Source of the DNA: Pseudomonas putida
GTDB lineage: Bacteria; Pseudomonadota; Gammaproteobacteria; Pseudomonadales; Pseudomonadaceae
NCBI RefSeq assembly: GCF_028682395.1
Contig: NZ_JANHLC010000003.1
Coordinates: forward strand, 372,001-436,000
DNA: 64,000 nucleotides
Direction: 5' to 3'
Of the stretch, positions 21,259 to 30,038 are shown piece by piece (the stretch's first letter is position 1; every line of letters begins with the position of its first letter). The notes under the pieces were generated by a model. That model was not told where the DNA came from. It did no database searches and saw only the letters and a program-made list of their open reading frames with translations. Position numbers and translations under genes: made by a program.

Positions 21259-21723
21259 ATGACGACTGACCTGTGGAGTTTCGCCCTCAAGACCTACGCC
21301 CGCCCGGGCGTGGAAGAGGCCTGCCTGCGACTGCAGAGCGACGGGGCCAATGTCTGCCTGTTGCTTTGCGCTGCCTGGCTTGGACAGCGAGGCGTAGCGT
21401 GGGAATCCCCGCGCACGCAAGCGCTACGAGAGGTGGCGCAGCCCTGGCATGACGAGGTGGTCGAGCCCCTGCGCCGATTACGCACGCAGTGGCGCGACAC
21501 AGCCCAAACGGATCAAGCTTTGCGCGTTTTGCGCGAGCAGGTGAAGAGCCTGGAGTTGGAGGCGGAGCGGCAGTTGTTATTGCGTCTGGAGGGGGTATCG
21601 CAAAGCTGGCCGCAGGGTGCGGCCGAGGACCTGCCGATCTGGCTGCAAGCATGTGCAGGCCGGACCGGCAGGGCTCATCACGACGCGCTGCAGAGATTGC
21701 GCGTCGCGATCACCGACGCTTAG
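21259..21723 (+). CDS. TIGR02444 family protein
   Basis: A 154-residue protein of an uncharacterised proteobacterial family. DLWSFALKTYARPGVEEACLRLQ near the start and VNLLL-like NVCLLLCAAWLGQRG are typical; the second half is a helical Leu/Gln/Arg region. The function is unknown. The ATG at 21259 follows TAGGAAG. Its stop codon TAG overlaps the TAA of convergent algP in a shared TTAG. In Pseudomonas it commonly sits between an ABC-F gene and algP. Confidence 0.85.
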   Translation: MTTDLWSFALKTYARPGVEEACLRLQSDGANVCLLLCAAWLGQRGVAWESPRTQALREVAQPWHDEVVEPLRRLRTQWRDTAQTDQALRVLREQVKSLELEAERQLLLRLEGVSQSWPQGAAEDLPIWLQACAGRTGRAHHDALQRLRVAITDA

Positions 21724-22730
21724 GAAGCGCTGGTCGGGGTGCTGCTGGTCGCGGCCGGAGCCGGGCTCGCCGCAGGCGTTGCGGTAGGCGCCGGTGTCGA
21801 TACCGCAGGCTTGCTCGCGGCCGGAGCGACAGCAGGTTTTGCCGCAACGGCGGGCTTCTTCACAGCTGGCTTTGCAGCAGGCTTGGCCGCTGGCTTTGCA
21901 GCAGATGCCTTGGCGGCAACGGCCGGTTTAGCCGCAGGTTTGGCCGCAGGCTTAGGAGCCGGCTTGGCTGCTGCTGTTTTGGCAACTGCTGGTTTAGCCG
22001 CTGGCTTGGCTGCGGCGGGCTTGGCGGCCGCTTTGGCAGGTGCTGCTTTGGTGGCTGCAGGCTTGGCCGCCGCGGTTTTGGCAACCGGTTTAGCCGCTGG
22101 TTTGGCTGCAGGCCTGGCCGCGGGCTTCGCCGCAGACTTGGCTGCGGTTTTAGCCGCTGGTTTGGCAGCGCTGGCAGCAACAGGTTTCTTCGCAGCAGGC
22201 TTCGCCGCCGCTTTGGCAACGGGCTTGGCAGCTGGTTTAGCAGCTGGTTTGGCCGGGGCTTTTGCCGCTGCTTTGGCTGCAGGTTTGGCCGCTGGCTTTT
22301 TCGCCGCTGCGACTGGAGCAGGCTTGGCAGCACGCGCGGTCAGCGCCTTGGATACGGCCTCTTTCACGCGACCTACACCCTGGGCCAATTTCAGGCTTTC
22401 CTGGGCATCGCGCTTGAGTTGCAGGATGTAGCTGCGGGTCTCGGACTGACGCTCTTTGAGTGCGTCGAGCAGTTCTTCAAGCTCAGTCACTGCGCCCTTG
22501 GCCTTGCTTTGCGCCTTGGCTTTGCCGGCAGCGGCTGCGTCCTGCAGCTTGGTACGCGACTTGTGTAGTTTTTCCTGCGCCTTACCGCGTTGCTTCTCAA
22601 GCTTGGCGAGCAATTTTTCAGCATCAGCCAAAGCTTGCGAACAAGCATTTTCCAAATGATCGAGCAGGCTGCCCGAAAGCTGTTGGAGTAAGTGCAACGG
22701 AGTATTTACAGGCTTCTTTTTCGCCGACAT
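21720..22730 (-). CDS. algP: AlgP, histone H1-like alginate regulatory protein
   Basis: A 336-residue DNA-binding protein. Residues 1-130 are a helical charged domain (MSAKKKPVNTPLHLLQQLSG, LEKQRGKAQEKLHKSRTKL). Residues 134-310 are a low-complexity Lys/Pro/Ala tail made of KPAA/KPAAK units like eukaryotic histone H1. In P. aeruginosa AlgP (AlgR3) affects algD transcription, and its repeat tract is known to rearrange. The stop codon overlaps that of the TIGR02444 gene. Other regulators of the same set, algQ and algR, lie further along this window. Confidence 0.95.
   Translation of the reverse strand: MSAKKKPVNTPLHLLQQLSGSLLDHLENACSQALADAEKLLAKLEKQRGKAQEKLHKSRTKLQDAAAAGKAKAQSKAKGAVTELEELLDALKERQSETRSYILQLKRDAQESLKLAQGVGRVKEAVSKALTARAAKPAPVAAAKKPAAKPAAKAAAKAPAKPAAKPAAKPVAKAAAKPAAKKPVAASAAKPAAKTAAKSAAKPAARPAAKPAAKPVAKTAAAKPAATKAAPAKAAAKPAAAKPAAKPAVAKTAAAKPAPKPAAKPAAKPAVAAKASAAKPAAKPAAKPAVKKPAVAAKPAVAPAASKPAVSTPAPTATPAASPAPAATSSTPTSAS
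21800..22331 (-). repeat. Tandem KPAA-coding repeats in algP
   Basis: About 530 bases of imperfect 12-base units encoding KPAA, with inserted variants such as KTAA, KSAA and KPVA. The low codon diversity makes the DNA itself repetitive and creates long open frames on the other strand. Slippage or recombination in such a tract can change the tail length. Confidence 0.85.
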
Positions 22731-23014
22731 GGTTTACCTCCTGGCTGACGTGAGTGCGGCTCATACTAGACCTCTGGCGTAAGCGCCGCTAGGGCATGTT
22801 GACAGTATCGAAAGCGCTGCGTTGCATGTAGGAACAAAACTTGAGCAGGATCATCCAGAAGGCAAAAAAAATGACGTCAGCGCCCGATAAAAATTCCTAC
22901 GTTTACCTGCGCAATCCTCGGTATGAATTCATCACCAAAACGACCCTACGGTTGTTCCACATGCAGCCTCCGGCGCTGGCATAATCCAGCGCACTCACGT
23001 GTCGGAGCCCGTTT
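22731..23014. other. algP-FKBP divergent intergenic region
   Basis: A 284-base region with no gene that I can support. It includes the palindrome TGACGTCA at 22871-22878 and, just upstream of the isomerase gene, GCGCTGG/CCAGCGC around CATAAT (about 22972-22991), which could combine an operator with a -10 element. The algP promoter should also be here. Confidence 0.3.
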
Positions 23015-23677
23015 ATGCCGCGTTATCTACTGCTCTCTCTTTTCCTGGTGCTGCCTCTGGCCCAGTCAGCACCCGCGCCCGACGACAAGGCCCATGACCT
23101 GGCCTACAGCCTTGGCGCGAGCCTGGGCGAACGCCTGAAGCAGGAAGTCCCGGATCTGCAGATCGACGCTTTGGTCAAAGGGCTGCAACAGGCCTATCAG
23201 GGCAAGCCCCTGGCCCTGAGCGATGAACGTATTGAACAGATTCTTACCGAGCACGAGGCTCAGGCGAGCGAGCAGGACGGCCCACCGAAAACGGAAGTGG
23301 CGTTAAGCGCCGAGAACACATTCCTTGCCCAACAAAAAAACCTGCCGGGCACTCGTGAGCTGGGTCACGGCATCTTGCTCACCGAACTGGTGCCCGGCAC
23401 CGGCACCAAGCCAGCGGTAAATGGCAAGGTGCAGGTTCGCTATGTGGGACGCTTGCCGGACGGCACGGTGTTTGACCAGAACGACCAGCCTCAATGGTTC
23501 CGCCTGGACAGTGTGATCGAAGGCTGGCGAAATGCGCTGGTACACATGCCGGTCGGGGCGAAATGGCGGCTGGTGATTCCTTCCGCCCAGGCCTATGGCA
23601 CCCAGGGTGCCGGCGACCTGATTGCACCCTTCACGCCCCTGGTCTTTGAAATCGAACTGCTCTCGGTAGGCGACTGA
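23015..23677 (+). CDS. FKBP-type peptidyl-prolyl cis-trans isomerase
   Basis: A 220-residue exported isomerase. It has a signal peptide (MPRYLLLSLFLVLPLAQSAPA), an N-terminal helical dimerisation domain (about 25-110, AYSLGASLGERLK), and a C-terminal FKBP domain (KVQVRYVGRLPDGTVFDQN ... VPFEIELL-like VFEIELLSV). It is of the FklB/Mip class, acting in the periplasm. One active-site region reads QPQWFRLDSVIEGW, slightly divergent from the usual FxLxxVIxGW. It lies between algP and algQ as in other pseudomonads. Confidence 0.9.
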   Translation: MPRYLLLSLFLVLPLAQSAPAPDDKAHDLAYSLGASLGERLKQEVPDLQIDALVKGLQQAYQGKPLALSDERIEQILTEHEAQASEQDGPPKTEVALSAENTFLAQQKNLPGTRELGHGILLTELVPGTGTKPAVNGKVQVRYVGRLPDGTVFDQNDQPQWFRLDSVIEGWRNALVHMPVGAKWRLVIPSAQAYGTQGAGDLIAPFTPLVFEIELLSVGD

Positions 23678-23690
23678 CCGAGCAGAAACG

Positions 23691-23716
23691 AAAAACGGTG
23701 CGCCATGCGCACCGTT
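23691..23716 (-). terminator. Rho-independent terminator after algQ
   Basis: A 9-bp stem, ACGGTGCGC (23695-23703) with GCGCACCGT (23707-23715), has a 3-base loop. On the minus strand it is followed by TTTTT. It lies 23 bases after the algQ stop; the isomerase gene converges from the other side. Confidence 0.85.
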
Positions 23717-23738
23717 CATTGGACTCCTGATTCACCCA

Positions 23739-24200
23739 TCAGACCTGCTGTTCGGCAGCTTCTTCCTTGTGCGCGTTGTGCAGCACTTCGATCAGGCAAT
23801 CCTCAAGTTCGAAACGCTCATGCAACAAGCCCCCGAGTTCCTTGAATTTCTCCGCGACACACTTGCCTTCATCGCACAGGTCGTTAAAGGCCAGCAGGTT
23901 TTCGGTAATGACATCGATCCGTGGATAGATGGTCTTGGCCAGTTCCAGGCCACGTTGATCGCCGAACGCCTTGGCCTCGCTGGTCAGTTGTTCGTAGATC
24001 TCAAAATGACCGGCCGAAACATAGTCGACCAACACCCCACAAAACTCCTGCAATGGTGTGCGGCTCTCGCTTAAAGCAGCGGGGTCGGCCCCCAGTACAT
24101 CGTAGGCTTTCACCAGTTCGTGGCGGTCTTGCAACCAGCGATCGATCAGCAGATGCACTCCACCCCATCGTTCCTGAGCATTCTGACAACTTTCGAGCAT
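23739..24200 (-). CDS. algQ: AlgQ, Rsd-family anti-sigma-70 regulator
   Basis: A 153-residue helical protein of the Rsd/AlgQ family, which binds domain 4 of sigma-70 and so alters RNA polymerase use. Conserved parts are [29 protein letters not shown]-like RHELVKAYD, and [23 protein letters not shown]. In P. aeruginosa AlgQ influences alginate, siderophore and nucleoside diphosphate kinase levels. The ATG at 24200 follows AAGGGAAGAGAG. It is transcribed alone, with the terminator at 23691-23716. Confidence 0.95.
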   Translation of the reverse strand: MLESCQNAQERWGGVHLLIDRWLQDRHELVKAYDVLGADPAALSESRTPLQEFCGVLVDYVSAGHFEIYEQLTSEAKAFGDQRGLELAKTIYPRIDVITENLLAFNDLCDEGKCVAEKFKELGGLLHERFELEDCLIEVLHNAHKEEAAEQQV

Positions 24201-24405
24201 GGTGATCTCTCTTCCCTTGATGGGCATGACGTCCAGTGACCACACAAGGTCAAAAACCACCCTGGAGGGAGACTATCTGGCGACATATTTGATAACGCGT
24301 GCGGGCCAGATTATGCCCGCGCGACAACCGCTTCAAGGTACGCAGGAGAGAAAGTTCATACAAGCGTTTAATCCTGAGCAGTTGTCGCACCTGTACCTTG
24401 AGGCA

Positions 24406-24909
24406 TTAGAAATGCCCGGAGGGGCGTATCAGCGGGTAAAGCGCCAATGCACTCATGGCGACAAAAAACAGCAGGCTCCATTCCGGAATGCTCAAGTCAA
24501 AGAGTGTCCAGTTGATGTAATAGCACTCCCACGAGCCGTTGAAAATCAACTTGAATGCCTGAAACAGCGACATATTGTCCAGCAGGTAATCCAGCCCCGG
24601 TCGGCAGAGGTGCAGCGGCCCGAGCTTGGACGCCGATAGCAGCACGACCTGGCGCGCGGCCACCGCCACGCCCCCCAGGCTGAACACCAAGGCACAGAGG
24701 GCATACAGACGAGTACCCAGCCGATCCGGCCCCTGCGCCAGCCCCGCCAGCGTGGTCACGCAAAAGCCCAGCAACAGATAACGCTGCAGTATGCACAACG
24801 TGCACGGCGTCAATCCGACCCAATGTTCCAGATAGAACGAGCCCCCCATGGCCATGACACCAGCCAAAAAAAGCACGAGAAAAAAAGACCGCGAGGGGGC
24901 CAAGAACAT
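24406..24909 (-). CDS. dsbB: Disulfide bond formation protein B
   Basis: A 167-residue inner-membrane protein with four hydrophobic helices. The quinone-reactive pair is Cys36/Cys39 (TPCTLC), and the second pair is Cys102 (LHLCRPG) and Cys129 (SWECYY). DsbB passes electrons from DsbA to ubiquinone. In P. aeruginosa the copy at this location between algQ and hemY is, as I recall, called DsbH. The residues after Cys129 (YYINWTLF) differ from the more usual AxVxWTFLG, but both pairs are intact. Confidence 0.92.
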   Translation of the reverse strand: MFLAPSRSFFLVLFLAGVMAMGGSFYLEHWVGLTPCTLCILQRYLLLGFCVTTLAGLAQGPDRLGTRLYALCALVFSLGGVAVAARQVVLLSASKLGPLHLCRPGLDYLLDNMSLFQAFKLIFNGSWECYYINWTLFDLSIPEWSLLFFVAMSALALYPLIRPSGHF

Positions 24910-25084
24910 GGCTTATCCGTGACAAAGAAAACAAGCAATCACGTTAGTGGAAAGGGCTTGCCCCTTTCAAGGCAAGCCAGCACGGACACTTCTGCAAGTC
25001 TGTAGAGAATTGCCCGCTACAAAAAAACGAACCACCAAGGAAACATGTAGGAGGTTTCCCGGCAATAGTTTTCAGAACCACTTT

Positions 25085-26308
25085 TCAGGGCAATGGCAGT
25101 GCGAGAATCCGCCGATCGAGCAGGCCAAGCCCTTCCTGGAACAGCTGATTGCTGCGCTCGGTATCCCCCAGCTGCGCCAACAACCTGGCCAGTTCGGCGC
25201 AAGCCTCGGGGTTGCGCTGCACGCGCAAACTGCTTTCCAGATAATCGCGCGCCTTACCCCACAGGCTGTTTTGCAGACACAGCCGTCCCAGGGTCAGCAG
25301 CAGCGATGGATCGTCCGGGTGCTCCTTGAGCCACCCTTCTGCAGTTTGTAGCTGACGAGCCGGATCCTTGCCCCGCAACAACCCATAGAGCCGTGCCAGG
25401 TGGCTGTTGTATTCGCGCTTCATCGCGCCGCGCAGTACTTCCTCGGCGTCGGCCTCGGCGCCCAGCTGGCGCAGCTGTTCGGCATAGGCCAGGACCAGTT
25501 GCGGCTCATGGCGTTGTGCGGCTGTTAGTTGCTGCCAGGCGCGCTGCAACGACTGCAAGCCGGCTTCGCCTTCCTGCTCACGCTGTGCGGCCAGTGTCAG
25601 GTTCTCGCCCCAGGCGCGGCGTTCCAGCTCGGCCAGTTCGTTGGCCGGCAGGACTTTGTCCTTGCGCAAGGCCGGCATCAGCCGGATCAGGGCTGACCAG
25701 TCGCCACGCTGCTGGTGCAGGCGTTGTAGCTGGCGCAGCACCTGCACACTGTGCGGATGACGCTCGTGCATGACTTGCAGGGTTTCCAGCGCCGCCTCGG
25801 TCTCACCGCGATCGGTCTGTAACTGCGCGTGGCTCAGGGCAATCGCCAGCTCGGCCTGGGGCTGGCGCTCCAGCGCCCGTTCCAGCAACTTGTCGCTGTC
25901 CTCGTAGCGCCCCAACTCGTTGGCCGCCCGCGCCGCGCCAAGGTAATACAACAGTGGCTGGCGTTCCGCCTCGGCAGCACGCTGCAGATGACGCTGAGCG
26001 CTGGCCCAGCGGCCTTCGGCGAGGTCCATCTGACCCTGCTCGATTGCCATCTGAATCCGTCGGCTGCGATTGCGCCGCGACCATGGGTTGACGACGCCAG
26101 TGGAGGTCATGACCAGGACAACCAGCGCCTTGATCAGCCAACAGGCCAGCCAGATACCCACCAGCAGAGCGAGGGTTGCCCACAGGCTCGACTCATAGCG
26201 AAAGGTGTCATAGGCAATCAGTACGTAACCCGAATGCTTGGCGATGGCGACGCCAATCAACGCCGCGGCAGCAATGACCAAGAAGACAATGGCATAGCGA
26301 CGCTTCAT
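25085..26308 (-). CDS. hemY: HemY, haem operon TPR protein
   Basis: A 407-residue inner-membrane protein with two hydrophobic helices near the N terminus (about 7-23 and 41-62), then a large cytoplasmic part made of tetratricopeptide-like repeats (for example ALERQPQAELAIALSHAQLQ). It is the HemY N-terminal-domain protein of gamma-proteobacterial hem operons, not the B. subtilis protoporphyrinogen oxidase of the same name. The start ATG overlaps the hemX stop (ATGA). It closes the hemC-hemD-hemX-hemY operon. Confidence 0.93.
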   Translation of the reverse strand: MKRRYAIVFLVIAAAALIGVAIAKHSGYVLIAYDTFRYESSLWATLALLVGIWLACWLIKALVVLVMTSTGVVNPWSRRNRSRRIQMAIEQGQMDLAEGRWASAQRHLQRAAEAERQPLLYYLGAARAANELGRYEDSDKLLERALERQPQAELAIALSHAQLQTDRGETEAALETLQVMHERHPHSVQVLRQLQRLHQQRGDWSALIRLMPALRKDKVLPANELAELERRAWGENLTLAAQREQEGEAGLQSLQRAWQQLTAAQRHEPQLVLAYAEQLRQLGAEADAEEVLRGAMKREYNSHLARLYGLLRGKDPARQLQTAEGWLKEHPDDPSLLLTLGRLCLQNSLWGKARDYLESSLRVQRNPEACAELARLLAQLGDTERSNQLFQEGLGLLDRRILALPLP

Positions 26309-27441
26309 GGCGTGGCCTCCTGCACAGCAGGTGGCGGTGCCGAGGCTTTAGAGCCATCGTCGGCACTCACATGTCGCTGCTCGAGATAAGCCTGCACCGC
26401 ACCCAGCGTGCCCGCCAGGTCTGGGGTGACCACGGTGACCGGCTGCTTGGACAGCTGGACGAGTTGCTCGAGCATCACTTTACTGGGGCCGTTGTCCTGG
26501 TTGAAACTGCCGACAAGCACATCACGCGCCTGCGCCAGAGCGTGTTCATAGACGGCAGCCTGACCATTGAGCGCAGCCCATTGCGCTTGCTCCAGGGCCA
26601 GGCTGAGGGCCAGACGAACCTGAGTCAGACTTTGCCCGGCCAGCAAGGGACGCACATTCTTGTCGGCATTGAAATCGATCCGGAAGTAATGGGAGAGCTT
26701 GTCCCACCATTCAGACCAGCGACTCGCACCATCGCCATCGGCGGTCAGGCGCGAAACGGAGATGCCCTGGTCGCGGAACTCGGGGGCCAGTTCATTGAGC
26801 TGTTGCACCTGGTCACGCAGCGCGGCCAGACGCAGGAACAAACCCGTGCGATCCGGTTGCTCAACGCTGTTCAGGGCCGCCAGGCTCTTGGCCAGTTGTT
26901 CGCGAGCGGCGAAGGATCCCGGGTCGTTCTGCTCACGCAGAATTTCATCCGCGCCTTGAACCAACGCACGCGCGCTGGCGATGTCCTGCAACGCCGACAA
27001 CCGAAGGCTGGCCAGGCGCAGAAGATGCTCGGCCTCGGCCAGGCGCCAGTCCTTGCGACTGGCACCAAGCACGGTTTCCAGACGCTGATTGAGCCGCTGC
27101 TGATCGCCCTGCAACTGCGCAACCAGGCGGCGCCGATCTTCCAGCTCACCGGCAGCCGGCAGTTCGTCGAGCCGACTAGCCAGGCGCTGGTCATTGAGCT
27201 TGAGCGCCTGCGCTTGTTCACCAACGCTCTGCAACTGGCTCAACTGCTGTTGCTGACTGGCCTGCAGCGAACGCACCTGCCAGACGCCCCAGCCGCCCGC
27301 CGCCACTCCGGCGACGCCCAGTAACAAGGCCACTGCCACCAGGGCGCCGCCACGGGGCTGGGCCGGCTTCTGGACCGGGGATTGCGCCGGCGTGTCGAGC
27401 GCGGGCGGGGTTTGATCTTGGGGCAAGGCTGTTTCGCTCAC
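26305..27441 (-). CDS. hemX: HemX, uroporphyrinogen-III C-methyltransferase-like membrane protein
   Basis: A 378-residue membrane-anchored protein. It has a short Pro/Gln-rich cytoplasmic start, one hydrophobic helix (about 32-50, LVAVALLLGVAGVAAGGWG), then a long helical, Gln/Leu-rich region. The family is often misnamed uroporphyrin-III C-methyltransferase but shows no methyltransferase motif. The start is GTG 27441, which overlaps the hemD stop in GTGA. A role as a scaffold for haem enzymes is inferred from its operon. Confidence 0.9.
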   Translation of the reverse strand: MSETALPQDQTPPALDTPAQSPVQKPAQPRGGALVAVALLLGVAGVAAGGWGVWQVRSLQASQQQQLSQLQSVGEQAQALKLNDQRLASRLDELPAAGELEDRRRLVAQLQGDQQRLNQRLETVLGASRKDWRLAEAEHLLRLASLRLSALQDIASARALVQGADEILREQNDPGSFAAREQLAKSLAALNSVEQPDRTGLFLRLAALRDQVQQLNELAPEFRDQGISVSRLTADGDGASRWSEWWDKLSHYFRIDFNADKNVRPLLAGQSLTQVRLALSLALEQAQWAALNGQAAVYEHALAQARDVLVGSFNQDNGPSKVMLEQLVQLSKQPVTVVTPDLAGTLGAVQAYLEQRHVSADDGSKASAPPPAVQEATP

Positions 27442-28226
27442 GTATCCATCCTTTGCGTTTGGAAAACGGGTACGGGGTGTTCCCGCAGCGCCGCTAGCAA
27501 AGCCGCGGCACTGGCGCCACGACAATCCACAACAGTTCGGGCGCCGGCGGCACGCGCCATTTGGGCAACCCGAGGGCTTGGTACAAACAACGGCAGCTCG
27601 GCCAATGCCGGCCAATCCTGCCCGGCCAGTTGCTGCAAGTGCTCGAACCCCTGTCCACTGCTGACCACCAGGCCATTCAAGCGTTCCGCGCGAATCCGCT
27701 GCACCAGCTCGTGCGCAGCATAAGTGGGCAGCAGGCGGCGGTAGAGTTCCATATAGTCGACACTAGCACCTTGCCCACGCAAGCGCTCAGCCAGCATTTC
27801 CCGACCGCCCTCGCCCCGCATGATCAATACACGGGCGTGCGGGCGGGCCACGGCCTGCTGAAAAGCCGGCAGTGCCAGCAATGCCTCGCTGTCATCCCCT
27901 TGCGCCGGGGTAAAGACCTCGAGGCCGCGATCCGCAAGAATCTGTCCGGTTGCCGCTCCCACCGTGAACCAGCGCAGGGCCGGCGGCTGCGGCCAGTATG
28001 TATCCAGCAGCTCGAGGCCCAGGCGGGCAGCGGGCTTGCTGACGACGATCACCGCGCAATAAGCCTCCAGCCCGAGCATCATCGCGCGGCGCGGCGCATT
28101 GACGGGCAAGGCCTCGATCTCCAGCAATGGCAGGCTGGTACTGAAAATGGCGGACTCGGCGAGCAACTGCTCGAGCGCAGCCGAATCTTCGGCCGGACGA
28201 GTCAGCAGCAGGCGCCAGCCCGTCAC
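27438..28226 (-). CDS. hemD: Uroporphyrinogen-III synthase
   Basis: A 262-residue HemD that closes hydroxymethylbilane to uroporphyrinogen III with inversion of ring D. The two-lobed fold is visible through [43 protein letters not shown] in the first lobe and [26 protein letters not shown] in the second. Sequence conservation in the family is low, and position after hemC is the strongest evidence. It overlaps hemC by four bases and hemX by four bases. Confidence 0.95.
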   Translation of the reverse strand: MTGWRLLLTRPAEDSAALEQLLAESAIFSTSLPLLEIEALPVNAPRRAMMLGLEAYCAVIVVSKPAARLGLELLDTYWPQPPALRWFTVGAATGQILADRGLEVFTPAQGDDSEALLALPAFQQAVARPHARVLIMRGEGGREMLAERLRGQGASVDYMELYRRLLPTYAAHELVQRIRAERLNGLVVSSGQGFEHLQQLAGQDWPALAELPLFVPSPRVAQMARAAGARTVVDCRGASAAALLAALREHPVPVFQTQRMDT

Positions 28227-29164
28227 TCGTGGCCCGCCTCGCCATAGACGGCTTGCAGAATGGCGTCGGCGCCTTGCCCGAGCAGATCTTCAGCGACCTG
28301 AACGCCCAGGGTCTGCGCAGCCCCGCGCGGTGCCCGGGCATCAGCCACCAGCAGCAAACCGCCCGACGGCTGGCCAACCAGGCCACGCAGCCACAGTTGA
28401 TCACCCTCCAGCACTGCATAGCAGGCAATCGGCACCTGGCAGCCACCGTTCAGGTGCTTGTTCAACGCCCGTTCGGCGGTGACACGATCCGCGGTATCGG
28501 CGTGATGCAACGGCACCAACAGTTCATGGATCGCCTTGTCGGCACTGCGACACTCGATCCCCACGGCACCCTGGCCACCGGCGGGCAGGCTGTCTTCGAC
28601 CGTGATGGCACTGGTAATGCGCTCTTCAAAGCCAAGGCGGATCAGCCCCGCGGCTGCAAGGATAATCGCGTCGTACTCACCAGCATCGAGCTTGGCCAGA
28701 CGGGTATTGACGTTGCCGCGCAGAAAACGGATCTGCAGGTCCGGGCGCCGCGTCAGCAATTGGGCCTGGCGGCGCAGGCTCGACGTACCCACCACGCTGC
28801 CGGCCGGCAAGGCGTCCAGACTGGCGTAGGTATTGGAGACAAAGGCATCGCGTGGGTCTTCACGCTCGCAGATACAGAACAGACCGAGGCCTTCGGGGAA
28901 GTCCATCGGCACGTCCTTCATCGAATGGACGGCAATGTCGGCTTCATTCTCAAGCAGCGCGGTTTCCAGCTCCTTGACGAACAAGCCCTTGCCGCCGATT
29001 TTCGACAATGGCGAGTCGAGCAGCTTGTCACCACGGCTGACCATGGGCACCAGAGTCACCACGAGGCCCGGGTGAGCCTGCTCCAGACGAGCCTTGACGT
29101 ATTCGGCCTGCCACAGGGCCAGGGCACTTTTGCGGGTAGCGATGCGGATTTCGCGAGAGGACAT
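28223..29164 (-). CDS. hemC: Hydroxymethylbilane synthase (porphobilinogen deaminase)
   Basis: A 313-residue HemC that links four porphobilinogens into hydroxymethylbilane. It has [19 protein letters not shown] at the N terminus, the substrate-binding SLRRQAQLL and [12 protein letters not shown], and the dipyrromethane-cofactor cysteine within [14 protein letters not shown]. It is the first gene of hemCDXY. algR lies 127 bases upstream on the same strand, so read-through from algR is possible. Confidence 0.97.
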   Translation of the reverse strand: MSSREIRIATRKSALALWQAEYVKARLEQAHPGLVVTLVPMVSRGDKLLDSPLSKIGGKGLFVKELETALLENEADIAVHSMKDVPMDFPEGLGLFCICEREDPRDAFVSNTYASLDALPAGSVVGTSSLRRQAQLLTRRPDLQIRFLRGNVNTRLAKLDAGEYDAIILAAAGLIRLGFEERITSAITVEDSLPAGGQGAVGIECRSADKAIHELLVPLHHADTADRVTAERALNKHLNGGCQVPIACYAVLEGDQLWLRGLVGQPSGGLLLVADARAPRGAAQTLGVQVAEDLLGQGADAILQAVYGEAGHE

Positions 29165-29291
29165 GGATCAATCCGTACTGAATAGATACGGCAGATAATA
29201 ACAGCTCAGCCAAAACTGCTTTGACTTGTATCAGAAGGGTGCGGCCTCCCTGGCCGGAATCGAAACCGCCCGTTACCGCCTGAAGGCCACG

Positions 29292-30038
29292 CTAAAGCTG
29301 CTGCATCAGCTTGCGCACGCCCGCCACATGTCGCCGGCTGACGATCAGCGCATCGCCGTTGAGCCCCTTGAGGTAGAGCTGGAAATGCCCCAGTGGTGTG
29401 CGTTGCAGTCGCTCGATGCGATCACGGGCGACCAGTGCATTGCGATGAATACGCACAAAGCGCTCGCCAAACTCATCCTCAAGGGCCTTGAGCGGCTCGT
29501 CCAGCAGCACTTCCCCTCCCTCATGGCGCAAGGTCACGTACTTATGATCAGCAATGAAATAGATAACCTGCGCCAACGGGATCAGCTCGATTCCCTTGCG
29601 GGTCCGGGCGCTGATATGGCTGCGCGGGCCATTGCCGCTTTCGGCGGCCGGACGAGTCAGCGCCGCCAACTGGGTGCGCCCGGGGCGAACCGCCCTCTTC
29701 AGGGCCGCCAGGAGAGATTCGGGGGTAGGCGGCTTGAGCAGATAGCTCACTTCGCTGGCCTGCAAGGCGGCTTCGGCGAATTCGTCCGGGGCGCAACAGA
29801 GTACCAGTGCCGGCGGCATCTCGCGCTCGCACAGCTTGGCAGCGACCTGCAGCCCGTCAAGGCCGGGCAGGCCAATATCGAGCAACACCAGATCCGGCTT
29901 GAGGGTGTCGATCAGCGACAGGGCCTCTTCGCCATTCGTGGCGCTGGGCTCCAGGACACTGTAACCGGCAAGCTCGCTGACCATTCGGCTCAGGCGCTCG
30001 CGGGCCAGGGGTTCGTCATCAACGATCAGGACATTCAT
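29292..30038 (-). CDS. algR: AlgR, LytTR-type response regulator
   Basis: A 248-residue regulator. Residues 1-120 are a receiver domain with the acidic pair Asp7/Asp8, the phosphorylation site Asp54 (VLLDI), and Lys102. Residues 145-248 are a LytTR DNA-binding domain (RTRKGIELIPL, IADHKYVTLRH, FVRIHRNALVARDRI). It controls alginate, twitching and cyanide genes in P. aeruginosa. At the conserved receiver Thr position this protein has Cys82 (LCCAPDEF where I expect FCTAHDEF), and other receiver residues also differ, while the DNA-binding domain is nearly invariant. ATG 30038 gives the exact family length. No algZ gene lies upstream. Confidence 0.95.
   Translation of the reverse strand: MNVLIVDDEPLARERLSRMVSELAGYSVLEPSATNGEEALSLIDTLKPDLVLLDIGLPGLDGLQVAAKLCEREMPPALVLCCAPDEFAEAALQASEVSYLLKPPTPESLLAALKRAVRPGRTQLAALTRPAAESGNGPRSHISARTRKGIELIPLAQVIYFIADHKYVTLRHEGGEVLLDEPLKALEDEFGERFVRIHRNALVARDRIERLQRTPLGHFQLYLKGLNGDALIVSRRHVAGVRKLMQQL

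Noticed and set aside
21489..22568. 359- and 230-codon open frames opposite algP
   Set aside because: They arise from the KPAA repeats read backwards (Gly/Cys/Arg-rich or Ala/Gly/Leu-rich). No start signal supports them.
22871..22878. TGACGTCA palindrome as a specific regulator site
   Set aside because: An 8-base palindrome occurs by chance and lacks flanking symmetry.
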